Assembly (NCBI RefSeq): GCF_002019635.1
Contig: NZ_KV917372.1
Span: forward strand, 496,001-560,000
From: Metabacillus halosaccharovorans
Lineage (GTDB): Bacteria > Bacillota > Bacilli > Bacillales > Bacillaceae
Length of the DNA stretch: 64,000 nt
Reading direction: 5' to 3'
The position numbers and the translations under genes are program-made. The notes beneath the pieces were generated by a model. It ran no database searches, was not told where the DNA came from, and saw nothing but the letters and a program-made list of their open reading frames with translations. Positions within the stretch are counted from its first letter, which is position 1, and every line of letters begins with the position of its first letter. Below, piece by piece: positions 54,023 through 62,683 of this stretch.

Positions 54023-55072
54023 TTATTTATTCGGAACAATTGTAACACCTAATTCTGCAGCACGAATTTCTTTTACATTTATAAGCTCTGTTAATTCGCT
54101 CGCACTACCAGTAACAACAACACCTAAAACCTTGATATCTTGAGGAGAAATATTCGAATGTTCTCCTTTTAGATACCTATATATACGTTCATATTCTCCA
54201 TAATATTTTCCACCTTCATTATTTAAACCTGCTTTAATAGATTCGATAAATCTCTCTTCATTTTTTTCCGATTCATCTTCATTAGTAAAAATGTGATCAA
54301 AACCATATATATATGTAGATATCTCCGGCAAACTAGGTATTACTTCTGTTTTATCACTTTTTTCAATCGTTACCTCCCCCCCTTTTAAACGCTCTAAATC
54401 TGTGTATGTATCAGCCCAATACCACTTTAATGTTACGTTATTTGGTAAGAATTCTCGAACTTCATTAGGTGTATAGCTTTGGTCAAATGATAGTCCCATC
54501 TCCATTAATGTTTCACTTGGGTAGTCCTTAAGATTAATAAGATCATTTCTTACATAATCATAATCTACACTTGGGTGATAAAATTGCATCATTCTTTGTT
54601 TTGTTTCTTCATCATAAGACCTATTTTGCCCATCTCTCCTATCAGCAATTTGAAACTGTCGATCTCCCTCTACACTTCTTACTCCTCCAAATATACTGTA
54701 ATTAAACACTTGATCACCCCAATTAACTGGTGTTCCTTCTATTTCTTTGTATCTATTGTAGGATATTGTGCCATTGAACAAATCTCTTCCTATAAATTCC
54801 GGACCTAACTCCTCTACGTTTGGACGGGTAATTTGATTAAAAAGTTCAACATCTTTCATTGCCTTTTCTTGATTCCATCTTATAAGCGAAAGCCAACTAA
54901 ATCCTAAAACCACAAATAGTATTAAAACAACTATAAACGTGATACAAATGGTTCGAAGAGTACTGATTAGCTTTGCTTTTTTCACTATTTTATCGTAGGT
55001 TTTGTTTGAATTATTTTCATTAAACAGATCATTAAGCTCCTGCTCTTTGTTAGTATTCTCTTTATCATTCAT
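54023..55072 (-). CDS. Membrane anti-sigma-like regulator, YhdL type
   Basis: A 349-residue protein with a cytoplasmic N terminus (ELNDLFNENNSNKTYDKIVKKAKLIS), one membrane helix (TICITFIVVLILFVVLGFSWLSL, about 41-63) and a large outside part. It resembles the sigma factor regulator pair of domains (Sigma_reg_N and Sigma_reg_C) found in YhdL, the anti-sigma factor of SigM in Bacillus subtilis; the C-terminal VLGVVVTGSASEL block fits. It overlaps the sigma gene by eight bases, so they are coupled. It should hold the sigma factor inactive until cell-envelope stress. Confidence 0.85.
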   Translation of the reverse strand: MNDKENTNKEQELNDLFNENNSNKTYDKIVKKAKLISTLRTICITFIVVLILFVVLGFSWLSLIRWNQEKAMKDVELFNQITRPNVEELGPEFIGRDLFNGTISYNRYKEIEGTPVNWGDQVFNYSIFGGVRSVEGDRQFQIADRRDGQNRSYDEETKQRMMQFYHPSVDYDYVRNDLINLKDYPSETLMEMGLSFDQSYTPNEVREFLPNNVTLKWYWADTYTDLERLKGGEVTIEKSDKTEVIPSLPEISTYIYGFDHIFTNEDESEKNEERFIESIKAGLNNEGGKYYGEYERIYRYLKGEHSNISPQDIKVLGVVVTGSASELTELINVKEIRAAELGVTIVPNK

Positions 55073-55574
55073 ATTTTTCTAACTCCCTTCTATATATTTC
55101 TTTAAACGCTTCTCTCGCCCTGTACAAATATGTTTTTAATGTTCCTGGATTAAGATCCAGCATTTCAGCAATTTCCTCGTAGCTTAGCTCCATATCATAT
55201 TTCATGACTAATAGTTGTTTATACAGGGGCTTTAATTGATCAAGTATGATTTGAATATCGTTTCTTAGTTCTTTGTTATGAATATAATCTTCCGGTAATG
55301 GTGCTTCATCAACTAATTCATAATTTTCGAACGATATTTGTATTTGTTTTTTCTGCTTCCGGCAAAGATCGTAATAACGATTAATTGCAACGCGAAATAG
55401 CCAACTAAACACTTTACTTGTATCCACAGAGTCCATGTACAACAAAAATTTGTACAATGCATCCTGTACAATATCTTCAGCATCTCGAGGGTTTGCTCCA
55501 ATCTTGATTAAATACTTAAATATAATGTCTGATTTATTACGTAATAATTTGTGCAGATCTGCTTCCTCAATCAA
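55065..55574 (-). CDS. sigM: ECF sigma factor, SigM-like
   Basis: A 169-residue extracytoplasmic-function sigma factor. Region 2 is visible as YLIKIGANPRDAEDIVQDALYKFLLYM and WLFRVAINRYYDLCR, region 4 as LKPLYKQLLVMKYDMELSYEEIAEMLDLNPGTLKTYLYRAR. Size and the YhdL-like partner fit SigM, which controls cell-wall stress genes. AAGGAGGGGAG precedes the ATG. An ECF-type promoter lies directly upstream, so it is probably autoregulated. The symbol is given with caution, since other Bacillus ECF factors have a similar partner. Confidence 0.85.
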   Translation of the reverse strand: MIEEADLHKLLRNKSDIIFKYLIKIGANPRDAEDIVQDALYKFLLYMDSVDTSKVFSWLFRVAINRYYDLCRKQKKQIQISFENYELVDEAPLPEDYIHNKELRNDIQIILDQLKPLYKQLLVMKYDMELSYEEIAEMLDLNPGTLKTYLYRAREAFKEIYRRELEKYE

Positions 55575-55597
55575 TAACTCCCCTCCTTCCGCTTATA

Positions 55598-55624
55598 TAA
55601 CGTATATAAGCTAAGAAAGTTAAC
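55598..55624 (-). promoter_or_regulatory. ECF-type promoter of the sigM-like gene
   Basis: On the minus strand GTTAAC (55624-55619) and CGT followed by TATA (55602-55596) are 16 bases apart, close to the ECF pattern with AAC in the -35 and CGT in the -10. The start codon is about 25 bases downstream. Confidence 0.55.
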
Positions 55625-55712
55625 ATAAAAAAGAATTATTTTTCAATTAATAGTTAAAAGTCTGATACTTATGAAGTTCAAAATGATATAAAACCACATT
55701 AAAAATCACATA

Positions 55713-55745
55713 CAAAAGAGCTTAGAAATTTTCCTAAGCTCTTTG
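55713..55745. terminator. Terminator after the VOC gene
   Basis: CAAAAGAGCTTAG and CTAAGCTCTTTG form a 12-bp stem; the left arm gives a T run on the minus strand. It lies beyond the end of the VOC gene at 55782. Confidence 0.8.
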
Positions 55746-55781
55746 TCATTTATCTTTATCTCAAAACCGAATGATAAATAT

Positions 55782-56144
55782 CTACACTTCTTGAATCATT
55801 TCCACTCTGTTTCCAAAAGGGTCTCTGAACTCAAAACGATCAAAACCTGGGATCGGGACTCCTTCAATTATCTGAATTTTATTTTGTTCTAACACATTTC
55901 TCCAGTATGATATATCCTCCACTTGATAAGCTAAATGGGCTTTTGTTTGTAAACGGTCAAAACCATCTTCTGTACCTATATGTACATCTCTATCTCCGAC
56001 TTTTAACCAAAATCCTCCACGCCCCTTTAGTGATTCGGGCTTCTCCCTCTCAGGTAAACCGAGAATTTCACAGTAGAAATTTCTTCCCACTTTTTCAGCC
56101 CCTTTTGGTATGGTTATTTGAGCATGATGTAAACCTAGAATCAT
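55782..56144 (-). CDS. VOC-family (glyoxalase-like) protein
   Basis: A 120-residue vicinal-oxygen-chelate protein made of two beta-alpha-beta units. First unit: GLHHAQITIPKGAEKVGRNFY. Second unit: HLAYQVEDISYWRNVLEQ and FEFRDPFGNRVEMIQ, with the metal-binding His and Glu positions partly kept. It is of the glyoxalase/bleomycin-resistance type. It sits alone between two sigma-factor modules. The substrate is unknown. Confidence 0.88.
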   Translation of the reverse strand: MILGLHHAQITIPKGAEKVGRNFYCEILGLPEREKPESLKGRGGFWLKVGDRDVHIGTEDGFDRLQTKAHLAYQVEDISYWRNVLEQNKIQIIEGVPIPGFDRFEFRDPFGNRVEMIQEV

Positions 56145-56227
56145 AGAATCTCCCCCAATATCATATACTTTTCTTTTACCAATAGCATAAAAATAAAATT
56201 GACCTTTTCAGAAATGTAATGATCTAA

Positions 56228-56929
56228 CTATTCCACTTTAAAATCAATACTATATTTATCACTTAATGACTGTTTTACGTCATTCGATATATCATATTGT
56301 AATGTTATGTTACCCTTATCGTATTTATATTGCTTAAATATGTTCTTTTCAGCGATGATCCAGTCTGATTCTTCTTTGTGAAATATAACATATAAATATC
56401 TTTTATAATTCTTTTCCGCTTCAACAGCTACATCCTCCACTGAATATAAGATAACAGTCCGATGATCAGCAAATAATGGCTTAAGTTTCTCTATAACAAT
56501 TGGTCCTTTTTGGGCAGCTGTCTCATTCAAAGAATCATCAGTTAATGTAATTGAGCTTTCCTTTCCTAAAGTTCCAAGATACGTCTCATAGTCACCTATA
56601 TTAAAAGCGGATATATGTTCTCTATATGATGCTTCAATTTCAGCAACAGTTTGCTCGCTTTCGATTTCACTGAGCAATTTACTATTCTTCATTCGAGATC
56701 CACTTGCCAGAAATGGTGCAAGCACTAGAAGGAAAATTAAACATAAACATACACCAGCTAGTGTCATTCTAAATGCTTTATATCTATATTTTTTTCGACG
56801 ATGATTTGATTGACGAGAAATATTGCTCTGAATTTGATCTTTAAGTAAAGCTTTTCTGTCGTTGCTCCAGATAATTTCATTGTTTAACTTATGTAACTTT
56901 TTATCTAGTGAAAGACGTGATTTCTTCAT
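56228..56929 (-). CDS. Membrane partner of the second ECF sigma factor
   Basis: A 233-residue protein with a basic N-terminal region of about 45 residues (WSNDRKALLKDQIQSNI), one membrane helix (LAGVCLCLIFLLVLAPFLA, about 54-72) and an outside domain of about 140 residues. That domain (YREHISAFNIGDYETYLGT and later VEDVAVEAEKNYKRYLYVIF) looks like an NTF2-like fold. It starts with AAGGAGG inside the sigma gene, overlapping it by 29 bases. It probably acts as anti-sigma or signal-receiving partner; this is inferred from position and topology, not from a recognised family. Confidence 0.7.
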   Translation of the reverse strand: MKKSRLSLDKKLHKLNNEIIWSNDRKALLKDQIQSNISRQSNHRRKKYRYKAFRMTLAGVCLCLIFLLVLAPFLASGSRMKNSKLLSEIESEQTVAEIEASYREHISAFNIGDYETYLGTLGKESSITLTDDSLNETAAQKGPIVIEKLKPLFADHRTVILYSVEDVAVEAEKNYKRYLYVIFHKEESDWIIAEKNIFKQYKYDKGNITLQYDISNDVKQSLSDKYSIDFKVE

Positions 56930-57437
56930 AGTCTTCCTCCTTTAACAACAACTTCTCAAGATTCTTGTTTGCTCTGTGTAAGGTTGTCTTAACCTTTGAT
57001 TCAGTCCAATTTAATATCTCTGCTGTTTCTCTTATAGAGAATCCCTGAACCTTTCTTAAAAGGATCACTTGTTTTTGAGCCACTTTTAATCCATTTAAGG
57101 CATCTAACAAACGTTTACTTTCTTCTTTCACTTCAACGATCTTTTCCGCAGAAGGATAAACCTTAGTTTCTTTTGAAAGTCCATTTAGTAATCTTCTTAT
57201 CTTTGATTCTTTTCTAAAGAAATCCATTGTACAATTGTGGGCTATTCGAAACAAAAAATTTCTCACCTTATTTTTATCATTTATATGTATCTGATATTGA
57301 TATGCCTTTAAAAATGTCTCTTGCAGTATATCTTCTGCAGTTTGCGACTCCTGCACCATAGAGAATATATATTTAAAAAGTGATACGCTATATTCTTCAT
57401 ACCACCACATGAATTCATCTTCATCTGTACACTTCAT
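56901..57437 (-). CDS. ECF sigma factor
   Basis: A 178-residue ECF sigma factor, different from the SigM-like one. Region 2 shows LFKYIFSMVQESQTAEDILQETFLKAYQY and FLFRIAHNCTMDFFRK, region 4 shows LKVAQKQVILLRKVQGFSIRETAEILNWTESKVKTTLHRANKNL. ATG at 57437 has GGAGGGTG upstream; the codon before it is TTG. The target genes are unknown. Together with the membrane protein behind it, it forms a second sigma module. Confidence 0.88.
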   Translation of the reverse strand: MKCTDEDEFMWWYEEYSVSLFKYIFSMVQESQTAEDILQETFLKAYQYQIHINDKNKVRNFLFRIAHNCTMDFFRKESKIRRLLNGLSKETKVYPSAEKIVEVKEESKRLLDALNGLKVAQKQVILLRKVQGFSIRETAEILNWTESKVKTTLHRANKNLEKLLLKEEDYEEITSFTR

Positions 57438-57664
57438 CAAAACACCCTCCGCGGATTACTTGCTAGCTAGACGTATCGTTCGTTTGCGTTCTGACACTTC
57501 CAAAATTTAGCACCTTCTTAAAATACCATATAATTACATTCTTTTAAACAAACATTGTATTTATATTTACAGAGAATTAGAGAAAAGCTTTAGCATATGA
57601 TGTTTTTATAAAATAACAGTTGATTATTCAAGGAAGAAATATACCGTATTTAAGTTATTCAATA

Positions 57665-57697
57665 AAAAAATCCCGATTTATTAAATAAATCAGGATA
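57665..57697 (-). terminator. Terminator after dat
   Basis: TCC-GATTTATT and AATAAATC-GGA form a stem with one mismatch; on the minus strand a run of seven T follows. Confidence 0.75.
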
Positions 57698-57705
57698 AAT
57701 GTATA

Positions 57706-58551
57706 TTATAACTGTTTGATTTTTTCCTCATACTTCGTTTGAATTAACTTCGTCATCTCACCAGGTTTACCGTGACCAATAAGACTTTTACCTTTAATTT
57801 CAATAATCGGAGTTATTTCAGAAACTGTTGCTGATGTAAACACTTCATCACTACTTAATAAGAAGTCTACTGTTATCGTGGTTTCTTCAACCTCAATCCC
57901 AAGTTCTTTTGCTATTTCAAGAATCGTAAGTCTAGTAATTCCGTTTAATATAAGATTATTTGCTGGAGATGTATATAATTTATTATGTTTATAGACAAAT
58001 ACATTTGAGACACTACCTTCTGTTACAATATCTCCTCTATGTAATATCGCTTCAAATGCACCGTCTTTATTTGCTTTTGTTTTCGCTAATACACTTCCAA
58101 GTAAATTTAAGCTTTTAATATCACATTTTGTCCATCTTTCATCCTCGTGTAAAATGGCAGAGGCACCTTTCTCCATTAGTTCGAGTGGTCTTTTCGCCTC
58201 TTCAACATAAGCAACTAAATGGGGTTTTAGTTCTTCTTTATTATAAATATGGCTTCTTGGTGCAGTACCTCTCGTTAATTGTGTATACACATATCCGTTT
58301 TCTATAGAGTTTCGATTCAATAGTTCTTCAAACATCGACTCCAGCTGCTCTAAATCCAGTGCTGAATCGATATCAATTTTTCTGGCACTTTCGATATAAC
58401 GGATTAAATGCTCTTTTAATTTAAAGTACTTTTTATTGTAAAATCGAATTACTTCATATACTCCGTCTCCAAATTGATAACCACGATCATAGATTGATAG
58501 TTTGACTTCATTTTCATCCAAGAACTGATCATTTACTAAAAACTTCTTCAT
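57706..58551 (-). CDS. dat: D-amino acid aminotransferase
   Basis: A PLP enzyme of fold type IV that makes D-glutamate and D-alanine from each other's keto acids, for cell-wall precursors. The 281-residue protein has IYDRGYQFGDGVYEVIRFY at the start, the PLP-binding Lys146 in CDIKSLNLLG, the phosphate-binding IVTEGSVSNVF and VFTSATVSEITPIIE. ATG at 58551 is preferred, with GGTGG upstream; a GTG three codons earlier is also possible. It is a single-gene unit with its own terminator. Confidence 0.93.
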   Translation of the reverse strand: MKKFLVNDQFLDENEVKLSIYDRGYQFGDGVYEVIRFYNKKYFKLKEHLIRYIESARKIDIDSALDLEQLESMFEELLNRNSIENGYVYTQLTRGTAPRSHIYNKEELKPHLVAYVEEAKRPLELMEKGASAILHEDERWTKCDIKSLNLLGSVLAKTKANKDGAFEAILHRGDIVTEGSVSNVFVYKHNKLYTSPANNLILNGITRLTILEIAKELGIEVEETTITVDFLLSSDEVFTSATVSEITPIIEIKGKSLIGHGKPGEMTKLIQTKYEEKIKQL

Positions 58552-58591
58552 CTTATCCACCGCTTTCTTAAAAACTGAAAATATTTATGAT

Positions 58592-58623
58592 AAAAGCACA
58601 TCTCGCCATAATGAAATGTGCTC
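58592..58623 (-). terminator. Terminator after the aldo/keto reductase gene
   Basis: AGCACAT and ATGTGCT form a 7-bp stem; on the minus strand TTTTATC follows. Confidence 0.65.
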
Positions 58624-58645
58624 ATTCTGTATATAATAAGCTAGT

Positions 58646-59491
58646 TTAAAATTCTTCATATGTTGCAGGATCTTGATTATTCAATCTGCCATCAGTTCGA
58701 GACATTGAGGAGATTTGGGCCATTTCTTCTTCATTCAGGTTAAAATCAAATATTGAAATGTTCTCCAGTTGTCTTTCAGGGGAAGCGGATTTAGGAATTG
58801 ATATAGCTCCTACTTGATAATGCCAACGTAATATGACTTGTGAAACAGTCTTCTTATGAGTATCTGCAATATGCTGTAATGTGCTAATCTCCAGTACATC
58901 ATTTGCACGGGCTAACGGACTCCATGACTGTGTAGCTACCTGATGATTTTCATGCCACTTTCTTTGCTCCGCTTGATTAAAAAATGGATGTAATTCAATT
59001 TGATTCAAACTAGGTTTCACACCCGTTTCCTGTTCAAGACGTTCCATATGTTCAGGTAGAAAATTACATACACCGATTGAGCGGATAAGACCTTGTTTTT
59101 GTGCGTCAATTAGCGCTTGCCACGCTTCCACATAGTGATTTTGCTTCGGGTTCGGCCAATGAATAAGGTAAATATCGTAATAATCCAAATTCGCACGAAA
59201 TAGTGATTCTTGAATCGCGATCATGGCTTTTTCATACTCTTGATATCTTCCTGGCAGCTTAGACGTAATAATTAATTCTTCTCTTGAAACAGAACTTCGT
59301 CTAACCGCTTCACCTACTGTACCTTCGTTTTCATAATTGTAAGCGGAATCTAGCAAACGATATCCTACTTCATCAATGGCATATTGGATCGATTGAACTC
59401 CTTGATTCCCTTTTAAATTATATGTACCTAAACCAACAACAGGTATCGTTAATCCATCATGTAACGTTATTTCAGGAATTAATTTGTCCAT
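58646..59491 (-). CDS. Aldo/keto reductase
   Basis: A 281-residue NADPH-dependent reductase of the aldo/keto superfamily. The catalytic tetrad is visible: Asp in YRLLDSAYNYENE with Tyr in the same block, Lys in LIITSKLPG and His in YLIHWPNP. The family pattern GVCNFLPEHMERL and the cofactor end SIPKSASPERQLENI follow. It resembles the glyoxal/methylglyoxal reductases YvgN and YtbE. GGGAGAGG precedes the ATG. Confidence 0.92.
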   Translation of the reverse strand: MDKLIPEITLHDGLTIPVVGLGTYNLKGNQGVQSIQYAIDEVGYRLLDSAYNYENEGTVGEAVRRSSVSREELIITSKLPGRYQEYEKAMIAIQESLFRANLDYYDIYLIHWPNPKQNHYVEAWQALIDAQKQGLIRSIGVCNFLPEHMERLEQETGVKPSLNQIELHPFFNQAEQRKWHENHQVATQSWSPLARANDVLEISTLQHIADTHKKTVSQVILRWHYQVGAISIPKSASPERQLENISIFDFNLNEEEMAQISSMSRTDGRLNNQDPATYEEF

Positions 59492-59600
59492 TTTATTCCT
59501 CTCCCTTCGTATTTTAGGTTACCATAATTTTGCATCTTTTTCATAGATTAAATGTTCTATATCATACTGTAATGAAACAATGATGAACATATCTACATTT

Positions 59601-60272
59601 TTATTTATTCCACAGCATCTCAGCTAATTCATACAATGAGCTTTGCTGTTTTATCCGATAGTAACGACCCTCTTTTTGTATATAACCCTTTTTGGAAAAT
59701 TGTGAAACAACATGCATTAAGTGCCGATAAGATACACCCAAAAACTCACAAACTGTTACATGCTTCTCTTTATAAATACCATCGTCAGAAGTCTGTAAAA
59801 TAAATTCAGCCAAACGATTTTCAAGTGGAAAAGATAAACTTTGTGAATACTTAGAAGCCATATTCGTTGCTTTCATACTTAAAAATTTAGTTAATTCCCT
59901 AAGAAAAACCACATCTTCTAATAATGTCTCACGACAGCTATGAAAAGGAATAGCAAAACATCTTGTCTGTGTAGAAGCTTGAATCCCTTTTGTATAATAA
60001 ACATCATTTAATAATTCCATTTCTCCAATATAATCATTAGCATTGATAAAATTGATTAAAGAGACTTTTCCGTTTTGATGTGTGACATATATCTTTGCTT
60101 TTCCTTCAATTACATAAAATAAATAAAATGGTCTTTTTCCTTCTTGAATAATCCATTCATCCCGTTCATATTCATGTACTTCAACAAATTCTTCAATTGG
60201 GAACGAAAATAACTGGTTAATCGAATGATCTTTTATAAATCTTTGTTTTTTCTCATTTTTATAAATTTCCAT
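59601..60272 (-). CDS. Crp/Fnr-type regulator (YeiL-like)
   Basis: A 223-residue regulator with an N-terminal cyclic-nucleotide-binding-like cupin (EWIIQEGKRPFYLFYVIEGKAKIY and FINANDYIGEMELLN) and a C-terminal winged helix (VTVCEFLGVSYRHLMHVVSQFSKKGYI). It is close to the YeiL subgroup. ATG at 60272 is chosen because GGGGTG lies just before; the four extra codons upstream would start without a site. It is divergent from the MFS gene 79 bases away and probably controls it and itself through the intervening palindrome. Confidence 0.85.
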   Translation of the reverse strand: MEIYKNEKKQRFIKDHSINQLFSFPIEEFVEVHEYERDEWIIQEGKRPFYLFYVIEGKAKIYVTHQNGKVSLINFINANDYIGEMELLNDVYYTKGIQASTQTRCFAIPFHSCRETLLEDVVFLRELTKFLSMKATNMASKYSQSLSFPLENRLAEFILQTSDDGIYKEKHVTVCEFLGVSYRHLMHVVSQFSKKGYIQKEGRYYRIKQQSSLYELAEMLWNK

Positions 60273-60289
60273 TATACACCCCAAAATAT

Positions 60290-60299
60290 GAGATATCTC
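60290..60299. promoter_or_regulatory. Palindrome between the Crp-type regulator and MFS genes
   Basis: GAGATATCTC is a perfect 10-bp palindrome in the short divergent promoter region. It is a candidate operator of the adjacent regulator; a Crp-type site would normally be longer. Confidence 0.4.
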
Positions 60300-60351
60300 C
60301 TATTATGTTACGCAAAGATATTATATCATCCAATTAAAGGAGAGAGATAGA

Positions 60352-61542
60352 ATGAATACACAACACTGGATGAGCAGGCAATATTTTAGTTTTTTTGTAA
60401 CATGGGGGATCTTCCTACCCTATTGGACAGGATGGATGATCTCTGCAAAAGGAATGACGATTTCACAGGCTGGTTTGATCATGAGTTTAGGACTTGTTGT
60501 AAGAGGCGTTTCAACATTATTTATTTTCCCTTATTTATCAGAAAAGCTAAATAATAAAACAATTTTAAATGGTACAGCAATCGGCACTCTCGTAGCTCTT
60601 ATCTGCTGTATCCCGGCGAATTCGTTTTCTAGTTTACTTATTGCAACCCTTGTATTGCATATTTTTTACCCAACATTGATGCCTGCATTAGATAGTACCG
60701 CTGGCGTACTTTTGCAAAGAAAGCAATTAAAAAACTATGGGAAGAGTAGATTATGGGGCTCTATTGGATTTGTCGTTGCCGGTATCACCTTAACATTCTT
60801 TACCGGCTCTTTAGGTGATGAGGTGATATTATGGGCATTGTTAGTTGGAATAGCAGCATTTCTAATCCTTGGGTTTATGGAAACTCCAAAAGTTTTATTA
60901 GAAAAGCCTCAAAAGGATCCTTCCATAAAAGAGAGCATAATAGATTTGTTTCGGAGCAGTCACTTTGGAGTAGTACTTGCCATTGTTATATTAATACAAG
61001 CTGCACATGCTTCTTATTACAACTATGGTTATATATATTTACAAGAAATTCATGTACCAAAATATCTCATTGGATCCATTATTAACATTGCCGTACTCGC
61101 GGAAATCATTTTCTTCTCAATAGCAGATAAGTTCTTTCATAAATATTCGGTTAGTACTTTACTAACATTAGCGGCATTGGGATCAACCATACGCTGGATC
61201 ATCGTGTTCAGCTTTCCAAATGTGATGATGTTTAGTATTTCACAACTATTACATGCATGTTCATTCGCGATGGCTCATTATGCTTTTATGAAATACTTAA
61301 TAAAAAATATCCCAAATAGACAGATACCAAAAGCACAAGGATTATACTCTGCATTGGCACTTAGTTGGAGCACTGCAGTCTTTACGATTTTCGGAAGCTA
61401 TTTATACGAAATAGAGCCAAGATTTGCATTTATTGGTATGGTTTTAAGCACCATTCCAGCACTTGTCCTCATATTTTTTTATCGAAAAGTTGAACACAAA
61501 AAACAATCTGAAGTTCCTATATCGAGATACGTAAATGAATGA
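60352..61542 (+). CDS. MFS transporter, HcaT-like
   Basis: A 396-residue carrier with 12 membrane helices. The start WMSRQYFSFFVTWGIFLPYWTGWM, GLVVRGVSTLFIFPYLSEKL and SRLWGSIGFVVAG resemble the MFS_1-like group of HcaT (3-phenylpropionate) and related permeases. AAAGGAGAG precedes the ATG. Divergent pairing with a YeiL-like regulator supports a common control. The real substrate is not known; nucleosides or aromatic acids are possible from the family. Confidence 0.88.
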   Translation: MNTQHWMSRQYFSFFVTWGIFLPYWTGWMISAKGMTISQAGLIMSLGLVVRGVSTLFIFPYLSEKLNNKTILNGTAIGTLVALICCIPANSFSSLLIATLVLHIFYPTLMPALDSTAGVLLQRKQLKNYGKSRLWGSIGFVVAGITLTFFTGSLGDEVILWALLVGIAAFLILGFMETPKVLLEKPQKDPSIKESIIDLFRSSHFGVVLAIVILIQAAHASYYNYGYIYLQEIHVPKYLIGSIINIAVLAEIIFFSIADKFFHKYSVSTLLTLAALGSTIRWIIVFSFPNVMMFSISQLLHACSFAMAHYAFMKYLIKNIPNRQIPKAQGLYSALALSWSTAVFTIFGSYLYEIEPRFAFIGMVLSTIPALVLIFFYRKVEHKKQSEVPISRYVNE

Positions 61543-61569
61543 AATGTTATGAAAACTTGAAGAAAAAAG

Positions 61570-61595
61570 AAGCCTTTTGATTTGAGGCTTTTTTT
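61570..61595 (+). terminator. Terminator after the MFS gene
   Basis: AAGCCT and AGGCTT form a 6-bp stem with a nine-base loop, followed by seven T. Confidence 0.75.
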
Positions 61596-61857
61596 ATTTG
61601 GTGTTATGATCTTTTCCTTTACCTTTTGCTTCCCTCTCATTACCCCTTTTAAAATTACCTGTAATCTTGGCCATCACTAATTGTACATCTTTTTCATTTT
61701 CTGCTTCGTTAACTTTCCTTAAAAACTTCTCCGCTTCTTTCCCTTTTAAGATTTTTACTTGGCTCCCATAGTACTCTAAAAAAATGGTCTTATCTTTATT
61801 GACTCGGTAACTAAAAGGAGTTTGATCTAATTGATTTCTTTTATCAATTCCACCCAT
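61594..61857 (-). CDS. Conserved hypothetical protein, 87 residues
   Basis: A small basic protein of 87 residues from the ATG at 61857, which has AGGTG upstream. A beta-type segment (PFSYRVNKDKTIFLEYYGSQVKIL) is followed by a helix with KGKEAEKFLRKVNEAENEKD and a basic tail (KRGNEREAKGKGKD). I do not recognise a named family; the regular strand-helix layout suggests a real, folded protein. Confidence 0.65.
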   Translation of the reverse strand: MGGIDKRNQLDQTPFSYRVNKDKTIFLEYYGSQVKILKGKEAEKFLRKVNEAENEKDVQLVMAKITGNFKRGNEREAKGKGKDHNTK

Positions 61858-61910
61858 TTTACACACCTATTCTATTAGTTTTTACGCAACCTGCTCTTTG
61901 ATTAATATTT

Positions 61911-61953
61911 CTTAAAAAAAGATGATATCTACCAAGACATCATCTTTTTTAAG
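61911..61953 (-). terminator. Terminator after the VOC gene at 61987
   Basis: CTTAAAAAAAGATGAT-TCT and AGA-ATCATCTTTTTTAAG form a long stem of about 18 pairs with a four-base loop; the arms themselves supply the T runs. Both flanking genes are on the minus strand. Confidence 0.9.
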
Positions 61954-61986
61954 AAATGATCTTAACTAGTAATCTATCCTTAATGT

Positions 61987-62403
61987 TTACCCTTGATTCA
62001 TAGCACTTTCATCCATATAAACGACTTCCCAAATGTGACCGTCTAAGTCCTGGAAACCCCACCCATACATAAATCCATGATCTTGTGGGTCATTTGAGAT
62101 TTTACCTCCTGAAGCTACAGCCTTATTTACCAACTCATCAACTTGCTCTCTACTATCAGCTGATAAACATAAAATTGCTTCAGCAGAAGTGGTAGAGTCC
62201 ACGATTTCCTTCTTACTAAACTCTTTAAAACGATCCTCAGTCATGATCAAGGCAAAGATATTGTCACTGATAATCATACTTGCTGTGTTATCAGTGGTGA
62301 ATTGGGCGTTGAATTCAAAACCTAACGAACGGAAGAAGCTAGTTGAATTTTTTACATCTTTCACTGGTAGATTGATAAAGATATTCTTGGACTGAAATGC
62401 CAT
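61987..62403 (-). CDS. VOC-family (glyoxalase/PhnB-like) protein
   Basis: A 138-residue protein of the vicinal-oxygen-chelate superfamily, of the lactoylglutathione-lyase-like group. It shows NIFINLPVKDVKNSTSFFRSLGFEF at the start and HGFMYGWGFQDLDGHIWEVVYMD at the end, the signature of the PhnB/DUF1428-like subgroup. ATG at 62403 is preferred since GAGGTGA lies just upstream; the in-frame GTG three codons earlier lies inside that site. A strong inverted repeat lies in the promoter region. Confidence 0.9.
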   Translation of the reverse strand: MAFQSKNIFINLPVKDVKNSTSFFRSLGFEFNAQFTTDNTASMIISDNIFALIMTEDRFKEFSKKEIVDSTTSAEAILCLSADSREQVDELVNKAVASGGKISNDPQDHGFMYGWGFQDLDGHIWEVVYMDESAMNQG

Positions 62404-62440
62404 TTTTATCACCTCAAGGTAAGATTAAGACGTGCAAAGT

Positions 62441-62467
62441 AATCTATCAAAAATAGTTTGATAGATT
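62441..62467. promoter_or_regulatory. Perfect inverted repeat upstream of the VOC gene
   Basis: AATCTATCAAA and TTTGATAGATT (11-bp arms, 5-base spacer) lie 38 to 64 bases before the start of the VOC gene. This is the size of an operator for a dimeric repressor. No regulator gene lies directly next to it. Confidence 0.6.
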
Positions 62468-62683
62468 CATAGTAGGAAACTGAAAAGGATTAAGGATATA
62501 GAAACGTTTTTAGATAAACTACCTTTAAAATCTCCGCTCCCTAAGCGCATATCTATATACAGTATTCGACTACCATAATTAAATTCCTTTAATTATTATT
62601 CTCCATTACGATTCTTTTTTTGTAACTTCTATTTCATGATTTACCTTTATTAATAAAAAATCTATTTTTAGAAAAGTATCTAA

